Source: Pedobacter sandarakinus (GTDB lineage: Bacteria; Bacteroidota; Bacteroidia; Sphingobacteriales; Sphingobacteriaceae). Taken from it: DNA of 64,000 bases. Location of the stretch: positions 496,001-560,000 of the forward strand of contig NZ_JAPIVG010000003.1 of assembly GCF_026240095.1 (NCBI RefSeq), given 5' to 3'. The position numbers were made by a program, and so were the translations under genes. Positions 25,321 through 35,139 of the stretch are shown here, piece after piece. Under the pieces are notes generated by a model. That model was not told the origin of the DNA, did not search any database, and saw nothing but the letters and a program-made list of their open reading frames with translations. Numbering within the stretch: position 1 is the stretch's first letter; every line of letters starts with the position of its first letter.

Positions 25321-27900
25321 ATGAAAAAAAGTTTACTCGCTCTATTCTTCATTATTTCGTCGATCACTACAATATATGCTCAAACCACTGTAACGGGCGT
25401 GGTGAAGGGCGAAAATAATATTACTATTCCTGGTGCAACCATAACGGTTAGAGGTACAAAGATTAGTGCCGTTAGCGATGGAAATGGGGTTTTCAGTGTT
25501 GATGCAAAGCAGCAGCCACCATTCTACATTCGAATCAGTTATGTAGGGTATAAACCTCAGGATTTCCAAATTCTTAATTTACCTTCAACCCCAATAGAAC
25601 TCACGCTGGTAGCCGATACCCAGCTCGATGAAATCGTGGTTACCTCCAGAAGACGCTCGGAGGTCTTGCAGGATGTTCCGATCCCAATAACTGTTATTGG
25701 CGGGCAAGCAGCGGAAAATGCTGGCGCTTTTAACGTTAACCGCTTAAAGGAATTGGTTCCGTCGGTACAGTTATACGCATCAAATGCCCGGAATACAACC
25801 TTAAATATCCGTGGGCTAGGCTCTACCTTTGGTTTAACCAATGATGGTATAGACCCAGGCGTAGGCTTTTATGTAGATGGCGTTTACCATGCTCGCCCTG
25901 CTGCTACATCTACAGATTTTTTGGATATCGAACAAATTGAAGTAGTGCGAGGACCCCAGGGAACGCTGTTCGGTAAAAATACCACTGCAGGAGCTTTTAA
26001 TATTACATCAACTAAACCTACACAAACGCCAACTGCTAAAGCAGAAATCAGTGTTGGAAATTACAGCTTTTTACAAGCAAAAGCATCTGTTTCTGGCGGT
26101 TTAGCCAAAAATTTGGCGGCAAAAATTTCATTGTCGGGTACCCAGAGAGATGGCACTATCTGGAACACGAGCGAAGAACGAAAGTATAGCGGCCAGAATA
26201 ATATAGGTTTCAAGAGTCAATTGTATTATACCCCTTCAGATAAATTGAAGATAATGTTGAGTGGCGATGTAAGCGTTCAGCATCCGGCCGGGTATCCATT
26301 GGTTATTGCTGGCGTAACAGAAACCAAAAGGAGTGCTTATCGCCAATATGCCAGGATCATTTCCGATTTAGGTTATCAACAACCGAAAATAGATCCTTTT
26401 TCACGGGAAATTGATACAAATACGCCATGGAGGCACAATCAATCTATTGGTGGAATTTCATTAAATGTAGACTACACCATTGGCAATGGAACACTAACAT
26501 CTACAACTGCATGGCGTTTCTGGAATTGGGATCCCACAAACGATCGTGATTTTTCAGCGCTTTCTGCCTTAACAAAATCGCAAGGGAATTCTCGTCACGA
26601 TCAATATTCGCAAGAAATCCGCTATGCAGGAAACCTTTCCGAAAAAATAAGTGGTGTAATAGGTGTATTTGTGCTTGGTCAAAACCTTCAGGGCTTAGAT
26701 CAAACCGAAGAAGTTGGGAAAGATCAGTGGAGATTTGTTCAAACCAGCAATACCGGTCTGCAAGCCCTATACGCTACACCTGGTTTGCTAGATGGTTTTG
26801 GTATTAAAACCAACTCAACCATCAAATCATTAAGTGCAGCTGTTTTCGGTCAACTAGACTGGGAAGTTATAGAACATCTTCATGTACTACCCGGGCTTAG
26901 GCTTACGTACGATAAAAAGGATGTAGACTATAACAGAAACACTTACGGTGGTTTGCAAACAACTGATGCCAACCTATTGGCGCTAAAAGCTGCCGTATAT
27001 AGCAATCAGCAATTTAACACCAGCACCAGCAACCATAATCTTTCTGGTAATATTACCGTTTCTTACCGGCCCACTTCAAAGCTAAATGCATTTGCCACTT
27101 TTTCTACGGGGTATAAACCCGTTGGCGTAAACGTAGGCGGCTTGCCAACCACATCTTCGGGTGCGGCAGACCTATCCCTGGCGGTGGTTAAACCAGAATA
27201 TGTAGAACATTATGAGTTGGGTGTAAAAACTAAACCATTTAAAGGGGCAATTTTAAATATCACAACATTCAATACCAATATTAAAGATTATCAAACCAAC
27301 GTACAATCGCCACAACTTGGTGTAAACAGAGGGTATTTAGCAAATGCAGAAAGGGTTAATGTAAAGGGTGTAGAGATTGATGGAACCTACCAACCCGCTC
27401 CGTTTCTGTCAATTAATGCTGCACTTGCATACCTAGATGGTAAATATGTAAAGTTTACAAACGCACCCTTACCGCTGGAAGAAACAGGCAACACGCAAAC
27501 AATTAATGGTGCAGTTACCCAAGTTGCCTTTAAAGATGCATCAGGCGGTAGCTTGCCAGGCATTTCTAAATGGAATACGTCTGGTGGTGCAGAATTTAGC
27601 ACGCCAGGAAGCCTTGTTACCCGTATAGGTCGGTATTTTATTGCAGCAGATGCAAGCTACCGGTCTACCTATTCATCAAATGCAACACCATCTACGGTAC
27701 TAAACGTTAATGGCTATGGCCTGGTTAATGCCCGGTTGGGTTTCAGATCAGAAAAGTTCTCTGCCTTTGTATGGAGCCGCAACATTGGTAACAGGAATTA
27801 TTTCGAGCAATTACAAGCAGCCGCAGGTAACTCTGGCTTGTATGCCGGCGTACTTGGCGATCCGCGTACATACGGTGCAACGCTCCGTTTTACCTTTTAA
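25321..27900 (+). CDS. TonB-dependent outer-membrane receptor
   Basis: 859 residues from ATG 25321 (MKKSLLALFFIISSITTIYA signal peptide, then Q). A carboxypeptidase-regulatory-like domain (TTVTGVVKGENNITIPGATI, about 22-100) precedes the plug (DEIVVTSRRRSEVLQDVPI, then VEVVRGPQGTLFGKNTTAGAFN) and a 22-strand barrel ending YGATLRFTF with the terminal aromatic residue. The sequence pattern is of the FecA/iron-complex type rather than SusC (no long SusC extensions and no SusD gene follows). The N-terminal TonB box-like signalling domain of FecA is absent. Substrate unknown, possibly a siderophore. A longer frame from 25234 lacks a signal peptide at its start and is rejected. Confidence 0.88.
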   Translation: MKKSLLALFFIISSITTIYAQTTVTGVVKGENNITIPGATITVRGTKISAVSDGNGVFSVDAKQQPPFYIRISYVGYKPQDFQILNLPSTPIELTLVADTQLDEIVVTSRRRSEVLQDVPIPITVIGGQAAENAGAFNVNRLKELVPSVQLYASNARNTTLNIRGLGSTFGLTNDGIDPGVGFYVDGVYHARPAATSTDFLDIEQIEVVRGPQGTLFGKNTTAGAFNITSTKPTQTPTAKAEISVGNYSFLQAKASVSGGLAKNLAAKISLSGTQRDGTIWNTSEERKYSGQNNIGFKSQLYYTPSDKLKIMLSGDVSVQHPAGYPLVIAGVTETKRSAYRQYARIISDLGYQQPKIDPFSREIDTNTPWRHNQSIGGISLNVDYTIGNGTLTSTTAWRFWNWDPTNDRDFSALSALTKSQGNSRHDQYSQEIRYAGNLSEKISGVIGVFVLGQNLQGLDQTEEVGKDQWRFVQTSNTGLQALYATPGLLDGFGIKTNSTIKSLSAAVFGQLDWEVIEHLHVLPGLRLTYDKKDVDYNRNTYGGLQTTDANLLALKAAVYSNQQFNTSTSNHNLSGNITVSYRPTSKLNAFATFSTGYKPVGVNVGGLPTTSSGAADLSLAVVKPEYVEHYELGVKTKPFKGAILNITTFNTNIKDYQTNVQSPQLGVNRGYLANAERVNVKGVEIDGTYQPAPFLSINAALAYLDGKYVKFTNAPLPLEETGNTQTINGAVTQVAFKDASGGSLPGISKWNTSGGAEFSTPGSLVTRIGRYFIAADASYRSTYSSNATPSTVLNVNGYGLVNARLGFRSEKFSAFVWSRNIGNRNYFEQLQAAAGNSGLYAGVLGDPRTYGATLRFTF

Positions 27901-27980
27901 ATTCTCCTGTTTATAATATTTGGTTTAAATGCGTCGATTTATTCGGCGCTTTTTTTTGTAGCGCAAGTGCTGGTGCGTAT

Positions 27981-28227
27981 CGGCTGCGGCAGTCCCGCTG
28001 TCCTTCCAATCTTTTTGTGATGGGAAAGCGGCGATTTTTGCTGCTGCAACAAAAAGGATTTCCATCCCATCGGGTCTAGAAAGATAGTGCTGTGTTCCTT
28101 TTGCCGGCCCAGGTAGCTAAACCTTATAGCGCGGAAAGCCCACAGCCCAATTCTTCTTTGGGCGAGGACTTGCAGCAATAGAAGGACGAACAATAAAATG
28201 GATTACTTCAACTGCTTTCCAAAAAAC
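27981..28227. repeat. Dispersed intergenic repeat, copy A
   Basis: Fills most of the 406-base gap before the LOG gene; no gene is credible here. Edge blocks are GGCAGTCCCGCT at the left, CATCGGGTCTAG in the middle, then TAGCTAAACCT, GGAAAGCCCACAGCCCAATT, GGACTTGCA and GCTTTCCAAAAA at the right. The same blocks in the same order occur in copy B (40141-40400). The inner part holds a long stem (GATGGGAAA against TTTCCATCCCATC). Unclear biological role. Confidence 0.7.
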
Positions 28228-28306
28228 GTCTGTAACCAATTTGTGCAGAATTAAAATTTACAAAAAGACGATAAAATATTACCTTCGATAAATTTTTAAA
28301 ACTGAA

Positions 28307-28900
28307 ATGAATAAGCTGAAGGCAGTTTGCGTGTATTGTGGCTCTAATTTTAATGGCGATGAGCAGCTAAGAAAAGTAATTAAACAGCTTGCCGATACCT
28401 TATGCAGCGAAAACATTAACCTGGTGTATGGAGGGGGAAGTGTGGGTGTAATGGGTGTTCTGGCTAACAATGTTCTGGCAAATAATGGTACGGTAACTGG
28501 TGTAATACCGCAGTTTTTGATGGATAAAGAGGTGGGGCACAACGGTATTACAGAAATGATTGTAACGGAGAATATGCACCAGCGGAAGCAGAAAATGGCC
28601 GATTTATGTGATGGGTTTATCATTTTACCAGGCGGCTTTGGAACTTTAGAAGAATTTTTTGAAGTGCTTACCTGGCTACAGTTAGGCTTACACCATAAAC
28701 CAATAGGCGTGTTAAATGTAAACGGATTTTATGATTCGCTTTTTGCGCAGATGGACATGATGGTGCAAAGCAGGTTCCTGAAACAGGCCAATCGCGATTT
28801 GGTATTTAATGAAACTGATGCCGCTGTTTTAATCGAGAAAATGGACCAATTTTCTGCTACACCAGATGATGTTTGGTTTAAAGAAAGGAACTTGGCATAA
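28307..28900 (+). CDS. LOG-family cytokinin riboside 5'-monophosphate phosphoribohydrolase-like
   Basis: 197 residues. Rossmann-like fold with AVCVYCGSN at the N-terminus, GGGSVGVMG (42-50), MHQRKQKM (about 90-97) and the catalytic signature PGGFGTLEE (108-116), the full LOG motif set. Family enzymes hydrolyse nucleoside 5'-monophosphates such as AMP to base and ribose-5-phosphate; in plants this activates cytokinins. In non-plant-associated bacteria the physiological substrate is uncertain. Followed after 66 bases by a MaoC gene on the same strand. Confidence 0.88.
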   Translation: MNKLKAVCVYCGSNFNGDEQLRKVIKQLADTLCSENINLVYGGGSVGVMGVLANNVLANNGTVTGVIPQFLMDKEVGHNGITEMIVTENMHQRKQKMADLCDGFIILPGGFGTLEEFFEVLTWLQLGLHHKPIGVLNVNGFYDSLFAQMDMMVQSRFLKQANRDLVFNETDAAVLIEKMDQFSATPDDVWFKERNLA

Positions 28901-28966
28901 CCGGTTAGCGTACAAATTATACTTCAATATAACATCAAATAACTACAGGAGCAAAATCATATTACC

Positions 28967-29431
28967 ATGCAAATCATTACCTCACATGCAGCTTTTGAAG
29001 AATACCTGGGTAAAGAACTGGGTGTTTCATCATGGCATACTGTTACTCAAGATCAGATAAATAAATTTGCCGCTGCAACGCTAGATTTTCAGTGGATACA
29101 TACCGATGAAGAAAAGGCTAAAAATGAAGGTCCTTTTGGCACTACAATCGCTCACGGCTACCTTACTTTATCACTTATTCCATTTTTATGGAAAGAGATT
29201 GTGGATATTCAAAATTTAAAAATGGAAATTAACTATGGCATAGAAAGCTTAAAGTTTGCACAGCCTGTTACAGTGAATAGTAAAATTAGGTTAAGGGCTA
29301 AATTAGCTTCCATTGTAAACCTGCGTGGTGTAACTAAAGTTCATATGGGCATAGAAATGGAGATTGAAGACCAAAAGAAACCTGCTTTTACAGGTGAGGT
29401 AGTTTTTTTATACCACTTTATTACCGCTTAA
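28967..29431 (+). CDS. MaoC-family dehydratase (hot-dog fold)
   Basis: 154 residues. The hydratase-2 motif is present: FAAATLDFQWIHTDEEKAK, then GPFGTTIAHGYLTLSLIP, with the catalytic Asp and His of (R)-specific enoyl-CoA hydratases in the positions D-x4-H and GxxxAHGxL. Such proteins hydrate 2-enoyl-CoA in fatty-acid or polyhydroxyalkanoate metabolism. Nothing in the immediate context fixes the substrate. Convergent with the DUF2721 gene 19 bases away. Confidence 0.87.
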   Translation: MQIITSHAAFEEYLGKELGVSSWHTVTQDQINKFAAATLDFQWIHTDEEKAKNEGPFGTTIAHGYLTLSLIPFLWKEIVDIQNLKMEINYGIESLKFAQPVTVNSKIRLRAKLASIVNLRGVTKVHMGIEMEIEDQKKPAFTGEVVFLYHFITA

Positions 29432-29449
29432 CTTGTCGGTGCGCTTGTT

Positions 29450-29893
29450 TTAGTCTTTCCTAAACTTCTTTTTAATAAGCTGGCCTAAGGGTTCGCCTTC
29501 TAAATCTACCAAAGTGCTTAATTCCAACTCGAGTGCTTTGGTACTGATCTGAATTTCTATTAGCGAGATAATTAGCGAAATCATAAAGAAGATTAGACTC
29601 GTAGCGAATAAGATTTCCCCTGCAAGATTCCACTCTAAATAAATAAAAAACATACAAAATAAACAGCTGGCAAAACTTAATACCCCAAAGGCCTGCATGT
29701 TTTTAATGAGCTTTAAACGATAGCGTAAATTTCTAATTTGGTTTTGCAAACCAATATTCTGCTCGCTTTCTTCGTATTTAGCTTTTAAGCTCCTAACCAA
29801 AGTGGCCAAGGCTAAAAAGCGATTGGTATAGGCCAGCATAATTAAACTAATAGCAGGAAATAATAAGGCAGGAATATTTACGGTAAGTTCCAT
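29450..29893 (-). CDS. DUF2721 membrane protein
   Basis: 147 residues with three membrane spans (about 9-30, 70-90, 95-118). The pattern NIPALLFPAISLIMLAYTNR and then FLALATLVRSLK, followed by a basic/polar loop (NQIRNLRYRLKLIK), is that of DUF2721. Function unknown. No obvious partner; convergent with the MaoC gene. Confidence 0.75.
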   Translation of the reverse strand: MELTVNIPALLFPAISLIMLAYTNRFLALATLVRSLKAKYEESEQNIGLQNQIRNLRYRLKLIKNMQAFGVLSFASCLFCMFFIYLEWNLAGEILFATSLIFFMISLIISLIEIQISTKALELELSTLVDLEGEPLGQLIKKKFRKD

Positions 29894-30189
29894 CGATTAA
29901 GATTTGAGCAAAATTATTAATTTAAATGGATTTGAAGGTAATTTAATAGGTAGATTAACTTTTAATACGGGCCCATGTTTATGGTTAACGTGTTTAATGC
30001 ATCGTATCTCATTTAGTTTCCGAGCGGAAGAAAACGCCTATTGAAATAATAGATAGACCCGATTTGGAGCGATAGATGATTCAAAAGATGTTCTTTCACT
30101 GTTGCTTCTATTGTTGCGTGCCTCTCGCTGTAGACCAGAAACCAAATTAGTCTCCACGCTTTTTATAAAAATAAATTTAAATTGCCTTC
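29894..30189. other. 296-base gap, no feature recognised
   Basis: Between two divergent genes. AT-rich, with a short GC-richer part (30020-30130) that does not fold into a known RNA and has no reading frame with protein-like content. Probably promoters of both neighbours. Confidence 0.6.
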
Positions 30190-31818
30190 ATGAATATCGA
30201 ATTCAATAAAAATGAGGATGTAAACAAGCAATTAGTTTACGAATTAAGAACAAAACTAAAAAAAATATACCAGGGTGGTGGTGAGAGAAATGCTGCTAAA
30301 CAGAGAGAGAAAGGCAAGTTATTAGCTCGTGAACGCATCAAATATCTCATAGATAAAAATAGCGATTTTTTGGAGGTAGGTGCTTTTACTGCTGATGGGA
30401 TGTATGCCGAACAAGGCGGCTGTCCATCGGCAGGCGTTGTATGTGGTATTGGTTATGTAAGTGGTAGGCAATGCATGATTATTGCCAACGATGCTACTGT
30501 AAAAGCAGGTGCATGGTTTCCCATGACCGCCAAAAAAAACCTTAGGGCACAAGAAATAGCCATGGAAAATCGATTGCCTGTAATTTACCTGGTAGATAGT
30601 GCAGGCGTTTATCTTCCCATGCAGGATGAAATTTTTCCAGATAAGGAGCATTTTGGACGGATGTTTCGAAATAATGCTTTGATGTCTTCAGAAGGGATTG
30701 TACAGATCTCGGCTATTATGGGCGCCTGTGTTGCTGGTGGTGCTTATTTGCCGATTATGAGCGATGAAGCCATGATTGTAGATAAAACCGGATCGGTGTT
30801 TCTGGCCGGTTCTTATCTTGTAAAATCGGCCATTGGCGAAGAGGTAGATAACGAAACTTTAGGTGGTGCCACAACCCATTGTGAAATTTCTGGCGTTACC
30901 GATTACAAGCACCCAAATGATGAGGCTTGTTTAGATAGTATTCGCAATATTATGAGCATGTTGGGTGCCCCTGAAAACGCAGGCTTCGATCGCATAAAAC
31001 CTGCTGTACCCAAGTTAGACCCGCAAGAACTCTATGGTATTCTTCCCGAAAATCGGGATAAACCCTATGAAGTTCTCGATATCATTCATCGTTTGGTAGA
31101 CGATTCTGCTTTTGAAGAGTATAAGCAAGGTTATGGCCAAAGCATTGTTTGCGGTTTAGGTAGAATAGATGGATGGGCCGTGGGCATTGTGGCCAACCAA
31201 CGAAAAGTGGTTAAATCTAAAAAAGGGGAGATGCAGTTTGGGGGCGTCATATATTCCGATAGTGCCGATAAAGCGACCCGTTTTATTATGAACTGCAATC
31301 AAAAGAAAATTCCGTTGGTTTTTCTGCAAGATGTAACTGGTTTTATGGTTGGTAGCAGATCAGAACATGGTGGCATTATTAAAGACGGTGCAAAAATGGT
31401 TAATGCCGTTGCTAATTCTGTGGTGCCCAAATTTACGATTGTATTGGGCAACTCTTATGGTGCAGGCAATTATGCTATGTGTGGTAAGGCTTATGATCCG
31501 AGATTGATCTATGCCTGGCCGACTGCTAAAATCGCGGTCATGGGAGGCGCTCAGGCTGCGAAAACATTACTTCAAATTCAAGAAGCTTCGCTTAAAGCCA
31601 AAGGCGAAGTAATTACACCTGAAAAAGAAGCCGAGTTACTAAAAGAAATCACCGACCGCTATGATAGTCAGACTACACCATATTACGCGGCTTCCAGGTT
31701 GTGGGTAGATGGAATTATAGATCCCCTGGAGACAAGAAAAGTAATTTCGATGGGAATAGCGGCTGCAAACCAATCGCCAATTACCAGAAAGTTTAACGTT
31801 GGTGTAATTCAAACATAG
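30190..31818 (+). CDS. Acyl-CoA carboxylase, carboxyltransferase (beta) subunit, methylcrotonyl-CoA type
   Basis: 542 residues, normal length. Biotin-carboxyl transferase domain pair: VDSAGVYLPMQDEIFPDKEH in the N half, GACVAGGAYLPIMSDE (oxyanion hole), EEVDNETLGG, then FLQDVTGFMVGSRSEHGGI and GNSYGAGNYAMCGKAYDPR in the C half. These match the beta subunit of 3-methylcrotonyl-CoA carboxylase (leucine breakdown) better than propionyl-CoA carboxylase, though geranyl-CoA type is also possible. It transfers a carboxyl group from biotin on an alpha subunit; no biotin carboxylase gene is in this window, so the partner is encoded elsewhere. Confidence 0.85.
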   Translation: MNIEFNKNEDVNKQLVYELRTKLKKIYQGGGERNAAKQREKGKLLARERIKYLIDKNSDFLEVGAFTADGMYAEQGGCPSAGVVCGIGYVSGRQCMIIANDATVKAGAWFPMTAKKNLRAQEIAMENRLPVIYLVDSAGVYLPMQDEIFPDKEHFGRMFRNNALMSSEGIVQISAIMGACVAGGAYLPIMSDEAMIVDKTGSVFLAGSYLVKSAIGEEVDNETLGGATTHCEISGVTDYKHPNDEACLDSIRNIMSMLGAPENAGFDRIKPAVPKLDPQELYGILPENRDKPYEVLDIIHRLVDDSAFEEYKQGYGQSIVCGLGRIDGWAVGIVANQRKVVKSKKGEMQFGGVIYSDSADKATRFIMNCNQKKIPLVFLQDVTGFMVGSRSEHGGIIKDGAKMVNAVANSVVPKFTIVLGNSYGAGNYAMCGKAYDPRLIYAWPTAKIAVMGGAQAAKTLLQIQEASLKAKGEVITPEKEAELLKEITDRYDSQTTPYYAASRLWVDGIIDPLETRKVISMGIAAANQSPITRKFNVGVIQT

Positions 31819-31926
31819 TATTTGTCAGTACAGAATTATTTCTAAGCGATGTATTAACTGCCATTGCGCTCAATTTTCAATGATATCGTCGGCTGTTAAT
31901 AAGTAAACTATGTTGACAATGTTTAC

Positions 31927-31957
31927 TTGCCCACAAACGTTTAAAGGCTTAAATTTG
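31927..31957 (+). promoter_or_regulatory. Bacteroidota promoter of trxB
   Basis: TTG (31927-31929), 20 bases, then TAAATTTG (31950-31957). Spacing and both boxes fit the consensus. The leader to the ATG at 31994 would be about 30 bases. Confidence 0.65.
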
Positions 31958-31993
31958 CCAAGCAAATAACGAATTTCAAAACACACGATAAAA

Positions 31994-32950
31994 ATGTCAC
32001 AAGAAAACGAACACGTTCAGTGTTTAATCATAGGTTCTGGCCCCGCCGGCTATACTGCGGCCATTTATGCGGCTAGGGCCGATTTAAAACCGGTAATGTA
32101 CACCGGCATGCAAGCTGGTGGACAGCTTACTCAAACCACCGACGTAGAGAATTTTCCTGGTTACCCACAAGGAATTATGGGCCCTGAAATGATGGAAGAT
32201 TTCCGTAAACAAGCAGAGCGTTTTGGTACCGACATTCGTTTCGGTTACGTAAGCACAGTAGATTTCTCATCTGCTCCTCATAAAATTGTTGTTGATGAAG
32301 TTAAAACAATTACTGCAGATACTGTGATCATTGCTACAGGCGCAACTGCCAAATGGTTAGGCTTGCCCAGCGAGCAACAATACAATGGTTTTGGAGTTTC
32401 TGCATGTGCCGTGTGCGACGGATTTTTCTTTAAAGGACAAGATGTAGCCATTGTAGGTGCTGGAGATACCGCGGCAGAGGAGGCTACCTACCTTGCCAAG
32501 TTATGTAAAACAGTTCACGTATTGGTCCGTCGAGATGAGTTCAGAGCCTCTAAAGCTATGGTAAGCAGGGTTTTGGCTACACCAAATATAGTGGTGCATT
32601 ACAATACCGAAACCCAGGAAATTTTAGGTAACGGTAAAAATGTAACAGCGGTTAAAGTTGTGAATAATAAAACCAACGTGGTTTCTGACATTGCAGTAGA
32701 AGGATTTTTCGTTGCCATTGGCCATAAACCTAACACAGATATTTTTCAAGGACAGTTAGATATGGACGATACTGGATATTTATTAACTAAGCCAGGTTCT
32801 ACCTTAACCAATATCGAAGGTGTTTTCGCTTGTGGCGATGTTCAGGATATGTACTATCGCCAGGCGGTGACCGCAGCAGGTTCTGGCTGTATGGCTGCCT
32901 TAGATGCAGAACGTTACCTGGCCGCCAAAGAACATCCTGTAGAGGCTTAG
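31994..32950 (+). CDS. trxB: Thioredoxin-disulfide reductase
   Basis: 318 residues. FAD-binding GSGPAGYTAAIYAARA at the N-terminus, redox pair C138-AV-C141 in GVSACAVCDG, NADPH-binding GAGDTAAEEA, and the C-terminal FACGDVQDMYYRQAVTAAGSG. Reduces thioredoxin with NADPH in the cytosol. Own promoter and strong terminator, so a single-gene unit. Confidence 0.95.
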   Translation: MSQENEHVQCLIIGSGPAGYTAAIYAARADLKPVMYTGMQAGGQLTQTTDVENFPGYPQGIMGPEMMEDFRKQAERFGTDIRFGYVSTVDFSSAPHKIVVDEVKTITADTVIIATGATAKWLGLPSEQQYNGFGVSACAVCDGFFFKGQDVAIVGAGDTAAEEATYLAKLCKTVHVLVRRDEFRASKAMVSRVLATPNIVVHYNTETQEILGNGKNVTAVKVVNNKTNVVSDIAVEGFFVAIGHKPNTDIFQGQLDMDDTGYLLTKPGSTLTNIEGVFACGDVQDMYYRQAVTAAGSGCMAALDAERYLAAKEHPVEA

Positions 32951-32967
32951 CAGATTTAATGCATTTT

Positions 32968-33002
32968 AAAAAGAGAAACCTAGATTCGGTTTCTCTTTTT
33001 TT
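32968..33002 (+). terminator. Intrinsic terminator of trxB
   Basis: AAAAAGAGAAACC (32968-32980) pairs with GGTTTCTCTTTTT (32988-33000), 7-base loop, T-run continues to 33002. Confidence 0.9.
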
Positions 33003-33164
33003 GTGCCTGAAGATTTTATTTCCCCTTTGTAAGTGGCTCGCTGGAAGAAATCTGTAGCAGATGGCCATTTGGATACTGTAACAAAAAAAAGAGATGGACA
33101 TTTATGAGCTAATCTCTATCTTGGATGATATTTAAAATATTAATTATCCTAATTAAAACTATTC

Positions 33165-35075
33165 ATGAACAAGGCATTATCGATTTTTATTGGCGTACTA
33201 ATCAGTACAGGTGCATTTGCCCAAAGCGATCCTAATCTTGGAATTATTCCTGCACCTGTTTCCATCACCAAAGCCAATGGCAGTTTTCTTCTGGATAAAA
33301 CCACTACATTAATTAACCAAAGTATAGATGGAACGAAAACAGCAGACTTATTAAATGCTTTTATTGTAACTAAGGCAGGTTTCGCATTGCGTGAAAGTAA
33401 AGTTGTACAGCCCAACCAAAAAAGTATTTTGCTTACATCGGCAGGCGCAGATCGATTGCCAAGCGAAGGTTATACTATCAAGGTATCGCCTAACCAGATT
33501 TTAATTACAGGCAAAGGTGCTGGTTTATTTTACGCGTTGCAGTCGTTCATGCAAATGACTCCAGACCAGGTTGGGAATAAAATTACCATTCCTGCTGTTG
33601 TTATAAATGACTATCCACGGTTTTCTTATCGCGGAACAATGTTGGATGTTTCCCGCCATTTCTTTCCAGTTTCATTCATTAAGAAATATCTCGATCAACT
33701 GGCTTACTATAAGATTAATACCTTTCATTGGCATTTAACTGACGATCAAGGCTGGAGATTAGCCATTAAGCAATATCCTAATTTAACTGCTGTGGGCTCG
33801 AAGCGAAACGGCACTATCATTGGTCACTACCCTGGAGATGGTAATTACCTTAGCGAAGTGAAAGGGTTTTACACTCAGGAAGAAGCTAAGGATATTGTGC
33901 GCTATGCGGCCGAGCGGTTTATTACCGTCATCCCCGAGATTGAACTCCCTGGACATGCATCGGCAGCTATTGCAGCTTACCCAAAGCTGAGTTGTTTTCC
34001 AGATAGAGATACCTTTATCAGTGATAAAACAGCATGGTCTGGCAGCCGAAAAGGCAAGCAGGTACAGCAAACCTGGGGTGTTTTTGATGACATCTTTGTT
34101 CCTTCTGCAGAAACTTTTACCATGTTGAACAATATTCTGGATGAAGTGATAGCTATTTTTCCTTCTAAATATATCCATATCGGCGGTGATGAAGCGCCAA
34201 AAACCTATTGGAAGGAATCTCCATTTTGCCAGGCATTAATGAAAGAAAAAGGCTTAAAAGATGAACATGAGCTACAAAGTTATTTTATTCAAACTATAGA
34301 GAAACATGTAAATAGCAAGGGCCGTTCTATTATTGGCTGGGATGAAATTTTAGAAGGGGGTTTGGCGCCAAACGCAACAGTTATGAGTTGGCGTGGAGAA
34401 GACGGTGGAATTGCTGCTGCACAGCAAAACCATGATGTGATCATGACTCCTGGCTCAATGGGATTATACATCGACCACAAACAATCTACCTCACCAGATG
34501 AGCCCGTAACAATTGGTGGACTAGCGCCTTATCAGAAAATATATGCTTACGACCCGGTTCCGAAAGTGCTAACGCCTTCGCAACAGAAGTACATTAAGGG
34601 GGTACAGGCAAACTTATGGACTGAGTATATCAAAACGCCAGAAAAAGCAGAGAACCATGCCTTTCCAAGGCTGTTGGCACTATCGGAAATTGCATGGTCG
34701 CCGGTAGACCGTAAGAATTTGCAAAATTTTACCGAAGTGCGGCTACCCGTGCATCTCGCCCGGTTAGATCGAATGAATATTAACTTTTGGGTACCCACAC
34801 CAATTGGCCAAAGTGATAAGCCCTTGACTGGTGGGTCATTTAAACTTGAAATGAAAGTGCCTGTAAAAAATGGGCGCATTTACTATTCATTAGATGGTTC
34901 ACGTCCATCGGAGAATGCTTTTTTATACACTTCGCCTATCGAAGTGACAGTTCCACAAGGAGAGAAACGATTATTAAAAACCATTGTCATTGCACCCAGT
35001 GGCAGAAGGAGTGTTACTACCGAAACCATCCTAAATAATGGAGCACCAGAAATAAATTCAAATACTAAGAAGTAA
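33165..35075 (+). CDS. GH20 beta-N-acetylhexosaminidase
   Basis: 636 residues, signal peptide MNKALSIFIGVLISTGAFAQ. An N-terminal GH20b domain (about 25-150) precedes the barrel, which starts FSYRGTMLDVSRHFFPV and contains HWHLTDDQGWR, PEIELPGHA and the catalytic pair D342-E343 in HIGGDEAPKTYW; tryptophans in SWRGEDGG and NLWTEYI line the sugar pocket. The C-terminus (after ~550) is a chitobiase-like beta domain (YYSLDGSRPSENA). It releases terminal GlcNAc or GalNAc from chitin oligomers, glycans or peptidoglycan fragments, in the periplasm. Own promoter region; next gene is a separate lipoprotein. Confidence 0.92.
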   Translation: MNKALSIFIGVLISTGAFAQSDPNLGIIPAPVSITKANGSFLLDKTTTLINQSIDGTKTADLLNAFIVTKAGFALRESKVVQPNQKSILLTSAGADRLPSEGYTIKVSPNQILITGKGAGLFYALQSFMQMTPDQVGNKITIPAVVINDYPRFSYRGTMLDVSRHFFPVSFIKKYLDQLAYYKINTFHWHLTDDQGWRLAIKQYPNLTAVGSKRNGTIIGHYPGDGNYLSEVKGFYTQEEAKDIVRYAAERFITVIPEIELPGHASAAIAAYPKLSCFPDRDTFISDKTAWSGSRKGKQVQQTWGVFDDIFVPSAETFTMLNNILDEVIAIFPSKYIHIGGDEAPKTYWKESPFCQALMKEKGLKDEHELQSYFIQTIEKHVNSKGRSIIGWDEILEGGLAPNATVMSWRGEDGGIAAAQQNHDVIMTPGSMGLYIDHKQSTSPDEPVTIGGLAPYQKIYAYDPVPKVLTPSQQKYIKGVQANLWTEYIKTPEKAENHAFPRLLALSEIAWSPVDRKNLQNFTEVRLPVHLARLDRMNINFWVPTPIGQSDKPLTGGSFKLEMKVPVKNGRIYYSLDGSRPSENAFLYTSPIEVTVPQGEKRLLKTIVIAPSGRRSVTTETILNNGAPEINSNTKK

Positions 35076-35139
35076 AAAATACTTTTTTTAAATCCTTGAA
35101 ATCGTTAATTTGGGGCAACCAAAAATTCCTCAATTAAAG

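Noticed and set aside
27939..28193. 84-codon minus-strand gene
   Set aside because: Lies wholly in dispersed repeat copy A; composition not protein-like.
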